Below, in pieces: positions 40,637-50,637 of a stretch of DNA of 64,000 nt. The stretch is from positions 496,001-560,000 of the forward strand of contig NZ_JAAVXB010000001.1 of NCBI RefSeq assembly GCF_012241385.1, in the 5' to 3' direction. The stretch comes from Solimonas marina (lineage in GTDB: Bacteria > Pseudomonadota > Gammaproteobacteria > Nevskiales > Nevskiaceae). The notes beneath the pieces were generated by a model. The model saw only the letters and a program-made list of their open reading frames with translations. It searched no databases and was not told the origin of the DNA. Made by a program: the position numbers and the translations under genes. How positions within the stretch are numbered: the stretch's first letter is position 1; every line of letters begins with the position of its first letter.

Positions 40637-42520
40637 ATGTTCCGTTCCCGTTTTCCGTCGCTGCTGGCCCTGGCCGGCAGCCTGTTGCTCTCGCCCATGG
40701 GGTACGCGATGTCGTCGATCGAACCCGCTGCCCAGCGTAGCGATCCGCACTCCTATGCGAACGTCGAGGACTTCCGCACCCGTGACGTCGCGCTCGATCT
40801 GCAGGTCGATTTTCCGGATCGCGTGCTGCGCGGTACCGCAACCCTGACGCTGGATCGCCTCAAGCCGGCCGCCGACACCCTGATTCTCGACACCCGCGAT
40901 CTCGACATCGCCAGCGTCGAAGCCGGGCACGGCGATACGTTCAAGGCCACGACCTTCAAGCTCGCGCCGCGCGACCCGGTGCTCGGCAGTGCGCTGCTGA
41001 TCGCCATGCCCGAGAGCGCCGACCGCGTGCGCATCCGCTACGCGACCGAACCGCAGGCGTCCGGACTGCAGTGGCTGACGCCGATGCAGACCGCCGGCAA
41101 GAAGCACCCGTTCCTGTTCAGCCAGTCCGAGTCCATCCACGCGCGCAGCTGGATTCCGCTGCAGGACACGCCGCAGGTGCGGCAGACCTATAGCGCACAC
41201 ATCACCACGCCCAAGGGCCTGCGCGCAGTGATGAGCGCCGACAACGACCCCAAGGCGCCGGCCAACGGTGACTATCGGTTCAAGATGCCGCAGCGCATCC
41301 CGTCGTATCTGATCGCGCTGGCGGTTGGCGATCTCGACTTTCGCGCCACCGGCCCGCGCACCGGCGTCTATGCCGATCCAACTGTGGTCGCCGCCGCCGC
41401 GCACGAGTTCGAGGACACCGAGCAAATGCTCGAAACCTGCGAGCGCCTGTACGGGCCGTACCGCTGGGGCCGCTACGACCTGCTGATCCTGCCGCCGAGC
41501 TTTCCGTTCGGCGGCATGGAGAATCCGCGCCTGACCTTCGCCTCGCCGACCGTGATCGCCGGCGACAAATCGCTGGTGTCGCTGGTCGCGCACGAGATGG
41601 CGCACTCGTGGTCCGGCAACCTGGTGACCAACGCCACCTGGTCCGACATCTGGCTCAACGAAGGCTTCACCGATCACGCCACCTTCCGCGTCGTCGAGGA
41701 GGTCTACGGCAAGGACGCCGCGCAGCAGGAACGCGTGCTGTCGGCCGAAAACCTCAAGGATGCGCTGGCCGCCGACGGCCGCGACGACGACAAGACCCTG
41801 CAGCCGGACCTGGTCGGCCGCGATCCGGACGATGGCCTGTCCGACGTGCCGTACGCGCGCGGCGCGCTGTTCCTCGCCTATCTCGACGCCAAGTTCGGCC
41901 GACCGACGATGGACGCGTTCCTCAACGGCTGGTTCAACGATCACGCCTTCCAGAGCGTGCGCACCGCGACCTTCGTGCGCTATCTGCACGATCACCTGCT
42001 GGTCAAACATCCGGGCGTCGTCAGCGACGCTGAAGTCCATGCCTGGATCTACGATCCCAAGCTGCCGGCCGACGCGGTCTGGCCGAGCTCGGACGCATTC
42101 GCGCATGTCGATACCCAGCGCCAGGCCTGGCTGTCGGGCAGCCGCAAGGCGAACGCCCTCGACACCCAGGGCTGGACCACGCATCAGTGGCAGTACTTTC
42201 TGCGGACGCTGCCGGCGCTGAGCACGGCGCAGATCGCCGAACTCGATCAGGCCTTCGGCCTGTCGAAGACCCATAACCAGATCATCGCCGGTGCCTGGTG
42301 GAAGCTGACCACCGCCAATCACTACGCACCGGCCGCGGCCGGCACCGAGCAATATCTCGGCGAGGTCGGCCGCATGCTGCTGATCGAACCGATCTACGAG
42401 GAAATGGTGAAGACCGCGGACGGGCGCCAGCGTGCGCAGGCGATCTTCGCCGAGTGGAAGGACCGGTATCACCCGATTGCCCAGGACGCGATCGCCAAGA
42501 TCGTCAACGGCAAGACCTGA
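40637..42520 (+). CDS. Exported M1 family aminopeptidase, leukotriene-A4-hydrolase-like
   Basis: A 627-residue exported zinc aminopeptidase (signal peptide to about residue 24). The zinc motif is HEMAH at residues 319-323 with the third ligand Glu342 in WLNEGFTDH; PFGGMENPRL is the N-terminal substrate-binding GAMEN loop. The C-terminal region (about 480-620) fits the LTA4-hydrolase helical domain. It probably trims peptides in the periplasm. A terminator follows. Confidence 0.93.
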   Translation: MFRSRFPSLLALAGSLLLSPMGYAMSSIEPAAQRSDPHSYANVEDFRTRDVALDLQVDFPDRVLRGTATLTLDRLKPAADTLILDTRDLDIASVEAGHGDTFKATTFKLAPRDPVLGSALLIAMPESADRVRIRYATEPQASGLQWLTPMQTAGKKHPFLFSQSESIHARSWIPLQDTPQVRQTYSAHITTPKGLRAVMSADNDPKAPANGDYRFKMPQRIPSYLIALAVGDLDFRATGPRTGVYADPTVVAAAAHEFEDTEQMLETCERLYGPYRWGRYDLLILPPSFPFGGMENPRLTFASPTVIAGDKSLVSLVAHEMAHSWSGNLVTNATWSDIWLNEGFTDHATFRVVEEVYGKDAAQQERVLSAENLKDALAADGRDDDKTLQPDLVGRDPDDGLSDVPYARGALFLAYLDAKFGRPTMDAFLNGWFNDHAFQSVRTATFVRYLHDHLLVKHPGVVSDAEVHAWIYDPKLPADAVWPSSDAFAHVDTQRQAWLSGSRKANALDTQGWTTHQWQYFLRTLPALSTAQIAELDQAFGLSKTHNQIIAGAWWKLTTANHYAPAAAGTEQYLGEVGRMLLIEPIYEEMVKTADGRQRAQAIFAEWKDRYHPIAQDAIAKIVNGKT

Positions 42521-42533
42521 GGTCTGTGGACGC

Positions 42534-42569
42534 AAAAGGCCCGCCGCTGCGCTGCAGTGGCGGGCCTTT
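42534..42569. terminator. Bidirectional terminator between M1 peptidase and EamA transporter
   Basis: A stem of 16 bp with one G-T wobble (AAAGGCCCGCCGCTGC pairing with GCAGTGGCGGGCCTTT) and a 3-base loop, with T-rich ends, between convergent genes. Confidence 0.9.
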
Positions 42570-42597
42570 CTCGTTCAGCCGGTCCAGCCGGCGGCGT

Positions 42598-43533
42598 TCA
42601 TTCGGCGACGCTCTTGTTCTCGGCCACGGCCAGGGTCTGCGCCTGCGGCGGGCCGGGTCGACGCACCAGCCACGGATGCAGCAAGACGCTGGCGAGAATG
42701 ACCGCGACGCCGACATAGAACAGCGCGCTGAGTTCGCGCTGCTCGCCGAGCAGCAGCACCGCCAGCACGATCGCGTAGACCGGCTCGAGATTGACCGCGA
42801 GCTGTGAAGCGAAGGCGCTGAGCTGGCGCATCGCGATCAGCGACAAGGTGAACGGCAGCAGCGTGCAACCGAAGGCCAGCACCAGCAACAACAGCAGATT
42901 GTGCGTGCCCGGCCACGCGAACAGCCCCGGCGCATCGGGCGCGTGCGGGCGCAGCAGCGCGAACAGGGTCAGGAACAAGGCGCCGCTGCCGAGCTCGATC
43001 GCCGTCACCAGCAGCGGGTCACCGCGATCAATGTAGCGCTTGTTCAGCGCGCCGAACAGCGCGACCAGCGCCGCCGAGCTGACGCCGACCGCGAGGCCCA
43101 GGCGCATGTCATGCGGAATGCCGCCGACCACCAGCGCCACGCCCGGCACGACGATCACGCCGAGCAGCAGCTCGCGCCAGTCCAGCGCGCGACCAGCGAT
43201 CCACGGTTCGAACAGCGACACGAACACCGGCGCCAGCGCGATGCAGGTCACCGCCACCGATGCGTTGGCGAGCTTGATCGCGCCGTAGAACGTCAGCCAG
43301 TGCAGCGCGACCAGTACGCCGATGCCGGCGTAGACCGCCAGCATGCGCCGCGGCAGCGCGCGCGCCGCGCGCCAGACGCGCGGCACACACAGCAGCATCA
43401 GCGTCACCAGCAGCATGCGCCACCAGACCAGCGCATCGGCCGGCAGCGTGATCAGCTTGCCGAGGATCGCGGTAAAGCCCCACAGCACGACGCAGCCATG
43501 GATTTGTAGCTGGGCTTTGAGGGTCGGCGACAT
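42598..43533 (-). CDS. EamA/DMT family transporter
   Basis: A 311-residue inner-membrane protein with ten helices in two EamA repeats (about 10-145 and 155-290). Helix patterns include VVLWGFTAILGKLI at the start and LNLEPVYAIVLAVLLLGE-like segment near residue 250, typical of drug/metabolite transporters. Members export amino acids, nucleosides or drugs; substrate unknown. A Lys-rich acidic tail completes the protein. Confidence 0.88.
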   Translation of the reverse strand: MSPTLKAQLQIHGCVVLWGFTAILGKLITLPADALVWWRMLLVTLMLLCVPRVWRAARALPRRMLAVYAGIGVLVALHWLTFYGAIKLANASVAVTCIALAPVFVSLFEPWIAGRALDWRELLLGVIVVPGVALVVGGIPHDMRLGLAVGVSSAALVALFGALNKRYIDRGDPLLVTAIELGSGALFLTLFALLRPHAPDAPGLFAWPGTHNLLLLLVLAFGCTLLPFTLSLIAMRQLSAFASQLAVNLEPVYAIVLAVLLLGEQRELSALFYVGVAVILASVLLHPWLVRRPGPPQAQTLAVAENKSVAE

Positions 43534-43645
43534 GGCACGGCAAGACGGGCGAGGGCGCGCAGCTTGCCGCAGCGCCGCGCACGAGAAAAGGGGGCGAATC
43601 GCGGTGCCGGCCCGTCCGTCGCGACGGACCGGATCGGCCGGCGTC

Positions 43646-44239
43646 TTAGAAGTCGCCGTAGCGACGGCGGCGGCGGCCCTGCAGCAACGCCGGCAGAATC
43701 AGGCCGATCAGCAGACCCACGCCGAGCACGGCGGCGCCGGTGATCAGCGTCGCGCGTCGCGCGCGTTCCTGATCGTAGCGGGCCTGCGCGGCATCGAGCG
43801 ACTGCTCCTTGGCCTTGATCTGCGACTTCAGCTGCTCGTTTTCCTGCGACAGCTCCAGCGCCGGACGTGCCTTCTGCAACTCGGCCTTGGCGGTGTCGAG
43901 TTGATCCTGCAGGGTCTTGATCTTGCTGTTGGCGTCATCGAGCTCGGACTTCAGCTGCTGCGCGCGATCATGCGCCGCCGGCTGCGACGACAGGTAACGG
44001 GTCGGCACCCAACCTTCGGTGCCGTCGCTGGTCTTGATCTGCGCGTAGCTCTGCTCGCCCAGCGACTGCAGCACGCTAACCTTGTCGCCGCTGTGCAGGA
44101 TGCCGAGCAGCTGGCCGTCATTGCTGGGCTTGTCACGCAGCGAGACCGACATGTCGTCGGTGATGTATTGCGCACCGCTTTGTGCGTAAACGACCGAAGT
44201 GAAGAACGCGAGGCAGAACAACAGAGGCAGACGATTCAT
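43646..44239 (-). CDS. YgiM-like SH3-domain membrane protein (TIGR04211 type)
   Basis: A 197-residue protein with a signal peptide (residues 1-19), a bacterial SH3 domain (about 25-85: YITDDMSVSLRDKPSNDGQLLGIL with DGTEGWVPTRYL), a coiled coil (about 93-155) and a C-terminal transmembrane helix (GAAVLGVGLLIGLILPALL) with a basic tail. This is the layout of E. coli YgiM. The SH3 domain may bind peptidoglycan; the role is not established. Confidence 0.9.
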   Translation of the reverse strand: MNRLPLLFCLAFFTSVVYAQSGAQYITDDMSVSLRDKPSNDGQLLGILHSGDKVSVLQSLGEQSYAQIKTSDGTEGWVPTRYLSSQPAAHDRAQQLKSELDDANSKIKTLQDQLDTAKAELQKARPALELSQENEQLKSQIKAKEQSLDAAQARYDQERARRATLITGAAVLGVGLLIGLILPALLQGRRRRRYGDF

Positions 44240-44295
44240 GGCGCGGAGTCTAACAACCCCAGCCGCGAGCGAATACCTTGCAAATTAACCGAAGA

Positions 44296-44739
44296 TCAGC
44301 GCCGTTGCGCGCGTCTTGCACGCCCCGCCTCGAATCGGCGGATTTCGTCGGCGGTCTGCGGCTGCAACGGCGGCACCGTTTGCGGCTGATGCTGCTCGTT
44401 GACGGCAACCATCGTGAAAAAGCAGCTATTGGCGTGCCGCACGACATCCTTGCGAATGTTTTCGGCGACGACCTTGATGCCGATTTCCATCGACGTGCGG
44501 CCGGTGTAATTGACGCTGGCGAGGAAGGTCACCAGCTCGCCGACGTAGATCGGCTGCAGAAAGGTCACGCGATCGACCGACAGCGTCACGACGTAGCTAC
44601 CGGCATAACGGCTGGCGCAGGCGTAAGCGACCTGATCGAGCAACTTGAGGATATGCCCACCGTGCACATTGCCGGAGAAATTGACCATGTCCGGCGTCAT
44701 CAGCACGGTCATCGTCAATTGATGCTTGGGCAGATCCAT
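44296..44739 (-). CDS. Hotdog-fold acyl-CoA thioesterase
   Basis: A 147-residue cytosolic protein of the YciA/BACH family. The signature is NFSGNVHGGHILKLLDQVAY, with the catalytic Asp in LLDQ and the conserved HGG loop, followed by VDRVTFLQPIYVGE. It hydrolyses acyl-CoA to free acid and CoA; physiological chain length is unknown. Positively charged C-terminal tail (RRFEAGRARRAQRR). Confidence 0.9.
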   Translation of the reverse strand: MDLPKHQLTMTVLMTPDMVNFSGNVHGGHILKLLDQVAYACASRYAGSYVVTLSVDRVTFLQPIYVGELVTFLASVNYTGRTSMEIGIKVVAENIRKDVVRHANSCFFTMVAVNEQHQPQTVPPLQPQTADEIRRFEAGRARRAQRR

Positions 44740-44780
44740 GTGCGTTTCCTGGCGGGCTGACGGACGGCGAAAAGCTTTGG

Positions 44781-44876
44781 AACCACAGATTGCACAGATT
44801 TACACAGATAAGACGAAACAGGCGATGTGCCGCTCAACGCCTGACAAATCTGTGCAATCTGTGAAATCTGTGGTTT
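44781..44876. repeat. Inverted pair of CACAGATT-type repeats upstream of aceF 3' end
   Basis: Left arm 44781-44809 and right arm 44846-44876 are near-complementary: each reads AACCACAGATT..CACAGATT..CACAGAT, i.e. three copies of a roughly 10-base CACAGATT unit per arm, facing each other across a 36-base loop. They occupy the gap between the thioesterase start and the aceF stop and can form a long hairpin after aceF. Similar tandem CACAGATT runs are seen scattered between genes in various proteobacteria (from memory, no search done). Confidence 0.7.
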
Positions 44877-44888
44877 CGCCTTGTGCCG

Positions 44889-46886
44889 TTACAGCGTCAG
44901 ACGGCGCAGGTCCGACAGCAGCTTGCCGAGCAGGACGATGAAGCGCGCCGCGTAGGCGCCGTCGATGACGCGGTGGTCGTACGACAGCGACAGCGGGCAC
45001 ATCAGGCGCGGCACGAACTGCTTGCCGTCCCAGACCGGCTTCATCTGGCTCTTCGACACGCCGAGGATGCCGACTTCCGGCGCATTGACGATCGGCGTGA
45101 AGTGACTGCCGCCGATACCGCCGAGCGACGAGATCGAGAAGCAACCGCCCTTCATCTCATCCGGCTTGAGCTTACCGTCGCGCGCCTTCTTGGCGAGCTC
45201 GGCGGTTTCCCTGGCCAGCTCGACGATGCCCTTCTGGTCCGCGTTGCGCACCACCGGCACGACCAGGCCGTTCGGCGTGTCGGCGGCGAAGCCAACGTGC
45301 ACGTACTTCTTGAGGATGATGTTCTCGCCATCCGGCGCCAGCGAGCTGTTGAACTCCGGATAGGCCTTCAGCGCGACCGCGACCGCCTTGATGATGAACG
45401 GCAGCAGCGTCAGCTTGACGCCGGCATCCTCGGTCGCCGCCTTGCGGAAGGCTTCGAGCTCGGTGATGTCGGCATCGTCGGTCTGCGTGACGTGCGGGAT
45501 GTTCAACCACGCGCGATGCAGATGCGCCGCCGACAGCTTGCGGATACGCGCCAGCGCCTTGGTCTCGATCTCGCCGAACTGCGAGAAGTCGACCGCCGGA
45601 ATCGGCGGGATGCCCATGCCGCCGCTGGGCGCCGCCGCCGCAGCGGCCGGTGCCGGCTGCGCCAGGCGCTGTTTGACGAAGGCCTGCACGTCCTCGATCA
45701 GCACCCGGCCGCGCGCACCGCTGCCCTTGATCTGGAACAGATCGACGCCGAGTTCGCGTGCGAACTTGCGCGTCGCCGGACCGGCATACGGCACCTGCTT
45801 GCCGTCGGCCGCCGGCTGCGGCGGTTTCGGCGGCGCGCCGTCGGTGACGGCGGCGGTGATGTTCGGTGCCGGCGGCTGCGGTGCCACCGCAGCGCTCGAC
45901 GGCGCGGCGCTGGCCGCGGGTGCTGCCGCCGGAGCCGACGCACCGCCGGCACCGACCAGCGTGCAGACCGCGGTGCCCTGCGAAACCTTGTCGCCGACCT
46001 TGAGCTTCAGGCCCTTGACGGTACCCGAGGCCGGCGCCGGCACTTCCAGCGTCGATTTGTCGGACTCCAGCACCAGCAGCGTCGCGTCCTTCTCGACCAT
46101 GTCGCCTTCGCCGACCAGCAGCTCGATGACCGGCACATCGGTGTAGTTGCCGATGTCCGGAATCGTCACCTCGACGTCAGCACCGCCAGCGGCGGCCGGC
46201 GCGGGCGCCGGTGCGGGTGTGCTCGCGCTGGCCGCGGCCGCAACGGCAGCCGCCTTCGGCGCTTCGGACGGTACCGGGCTCGCGGCGGGCGCCGCAGTGC
46301 CGGCAGCACCGCTCAGTACGCAGACCGGCGTGCCCTGCGAGACCTTGTCACCGACCTTGAGCTTCAGGCCCTTGACCGTACCGGCGGCCGGGGCCGGTAC
46401 TTCCAGCGTCGACTTGTCGGACTCGAGAACCAGCAGGGTCGCGTCCTTTTCGACCGTGTCGCCGTCGCTGACCAGCAGCTCGATGACCGGCACGTCGGTG
46501 TAATCGCCGATGTCCGGAATCGTCACCTCGACGTCGCCGCCAGCGGCGGCAACCGGCGCAGGCGCCGCCGGCGTCGGTTCCGGCTTTGCGGCCGGGGCGG
46601 CGGCTTCGGCGGCCGACGCGGCAGCGGCCGGCGCCGCAGCTTCCGCGGCGGTGCTTTCGAGTTCGCAGATCGGCGTGCCTTGCGACACCTTGTCGCCGAC
46701 CTTGATCGTCAGATTGCGGACCGTGCCGCCGGCCGGCGCCGGCACTTCCAGCGTCGATTTGTCCGATTCGAGAACGAGGAGAACCGCCTCGGCTTCGACC
46801 TGGTCGCCATTGCTGACGAGCACTTCGATGACGGGCACGTCGGTGTAGTTGCCGATGTCCGGCACCGTGACTTTGATGTTCGACAT
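44889..46886 (-). CDS. aceF: Pyruvate dehydrogenase E2 (dihydrolipoamide acetyltransferase)
   Basis: A 665-residue E2 subunit with three N-terminal lipoyl domains, each with the lipoylated Lys in ESDKST at residues 43, 158 and 278, joined by Ala/Pro-rich linkers. A peripheral-subunit-binding domain is at about residues 370-405 (GPATRKFARELGVDLFQIKGSG) and the catalytic domain ends with SYDHRVIDGAYAARF, where the DHRxxDG His and Asp are the acetyltransferase active site. The three lipoyl-domain DNA segments are near-repeats and could recombine. It starts 13 bases after aceE in the same direction. No lpd gene is in the window. Confidence 0.97.
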   Translation of the reverse strand: MSNIKVTVPDIGNYTDVPVIEVLVSNGDQVEAEAVLLVLESDKSTLEVPAPAGGTVRNLTIKVGDKVSQGTPICELESTAAEAAAPAAAASAAEAAAPAAKPEPTPAAPAPVAAAGGDVEVTIPDIGDYTDVPVIELLVSDGDTVEKDATLLVLESDKSTLEVPAPAAGTVKGLKLKVGDKVSQGTPVCVLSGAAGTAAPAASPVPSEAPKAAAVAAAASASTPAPAPAPAAAGGADVEVTIPDIGNYTDVPVIELLVGEGDMVEKDATLLVLESDKSTLEVPAPASGTVKGLKLKVGDKVSQGTAVCTLVGAGGASAPAAAPAASAAPSSAAVAPQPPAPNITAAVTDGAPPKPPQPAADGKQVPYAGPATRKFARELGVDLFQIKGSGARGRVLIEDVQAFVKQRLAQPAPAAAAAAPSGGMGIPPIPAVDFSQFGEIETKALARIRKLSAAHLHRAWLNIPHVTQTDDADITELEAFRKAATEDAGVKLTLLPFIIKAVAVALKAYPEFNSSLAPDGENIILKKYVHVGFAADTPNGLVVPVVRNADQKGIVELARETAELAKKARDGKLKPDEMKGGCFSISSLGGIGGSHFTPIVNAPEVGILGVSKSQMKPVWDGKQFVPRLMCPLSLSYDHRVIDGAYAARFIVLLGKLLSDLRRLTL

Positions 46887-46899
46887 GTGCGTCTCCCGA

Positions 46900-49572
<2,673 letters not shown>

Positions 49573-49629
49573 GAACCACACTCCTCGCGACTTCATTTGT
49601 ACGGCGAAACGTCCCCGACTGTAGACCGC

Positions 49630-49689
49630 GGCCATTCCATACGTCCAATATATGAATCAGTGAGTTGCCATTTATTTTAAGTATCGATC
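49630..49689. promoter_or_regulatory. Divergent aceE / LysR regulatory region with imperfect dyad
   Basis: The 117-base gap between the aceE and lysR starts is AT-rich on the LysR side. Positions 49634-49657 contain ATTCCATA ... TATATGAAT, an imperfect inverted repeat (ATTC-ATA / TATGAAT) of the size seen in LysR sites. Promoter hexamers cannot be assigned with confidence. Whether the LysR protein controls aceE, itself, or the acetyl-CoA hydrolase gene downstream is open. Confidence 0.4.
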
Positions 49690-50607
49690 ATGGAACTTCG
49701 ACATTTACGCTATTTCGTCGCCGTCGCCGATGAAGGCCATCTGACGCGCGCCGCCTCGCGACTCGGCATCGGCCAGCCGCCGCTGTCGCTGCAGATCCAG
49801 CAGCTCGAACGCGAGCTCGGCACGGCGCTGTTCCGGCGCCTGCCGCGCGGCGTCGCGCTGACCGAAGCCGGGCGCGCGTTCGTCGACGATGCACGACGCA
49901 TCTTGCGCGACGTCGACCAGGCCACCGGGCGCGTACAGCGCGTCGCGCGCGGCGAGCTCGGCCGCATCCGCGTCGGCATGATCAACTCGGCACCCTTCCA
50001 CCCGCTGATTCCGCAGGTGATTCGTGAATTCCGCCGCCGCTATCCGAACGTCGCGTTCTCTCTGGAGGAACGCACGACACCGGGCCTGGTTACGGCGGTG
50101 CGCAACGAGAACGTCGATCTGGCATTCGTGCGGCCCATCCACGGCAGCAGCGAAGGCCTGATCGTCGAGCCGGTGCTCGACGAGGACATGGTCATCGCCC
50201 TGCCGGCCGGCCATGCGCTCGCCAAGCGCCGACAGATCCCGATGCTGGCCCTGTCGATCGAACCGTTCGTGCTGTTTTCGCGCGCGGTCGGCGCCGGCCT
50301 GCACGACGAGATCGTCGCCGCCTGTCGCGCCGCCGGCTTTTCGCCGCGCGTCGTACAGGAAGCCTCGCAGGTCACGTCGATCGTCAATCTGGTCGCGTCC
50401 GGCCTCGGCGTGTCCATCGTGCCGGCGTCGATGCAGCACATGCACACCGAGGGCGTGACATTCCGGCCGATCGCGCGACCGATCCCGAAAGCGCGGCTGA
50501 GCATGATCTGGCGCCAGGCTGATGCCAATGCCCCGCAGCTCATCCGTCTGCGCGAGCTGGTGCGCGAGATCGTGCCGTCACCTCGCGCTCAGCGGCGGCG
50601 CGCATAA
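49690..50607 (+). CDS. LysR family transcriptional regulator
   Basis: A 305-residue regulator. The winged helix occupies residues about 1-60 (MELRHLRYFVAVADEGHLTRAASRLGIGQPPLSLQIQQLE) and the ligand-binding periplasmic-protein-like domain follows (GELGRIRVGM onward, with LDEDMVIALPAGH). It lies between divergent aceEF and a co-directional acetyl-CoA hydrolase/transferase gene that starts 30 bases later; regulation of acetate or pyruvate metabolism is a reasonable inference. No Shine-Dalgarno is seen before the ATG, so translation may be weak or leaderless. Confidence 0.88.
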   Translation: MELRHLRYFVAVADEGHLTRAASRLGIGQPPLSLQIQQLERELGTALFRRLPRGVALTEAGRAFVDDARRILRDVDQATGRVQRVARGELGRIRVGMINSAPFHPLIPQVIREFRRRYPNVAFSLEERTTPGLVTAVRNENVDLAFVRPIHGSSEGLIVEPVLDEDMVIALPAGHALAKRRQIPMLALSIEPFVLFSRAVGAGLHDEIVAACRAAGFSPRVVQEASQVTSIVNLVASGLGVSIVPASMQHMHTEGVTFRPIARPIPKARLSMIWRQADANAPQLIRLRELVREIVPSPRAQRRRA

Positions 50608-50637
50608 TCGGCGGCATCACATTTCAGGGAGATCGTC

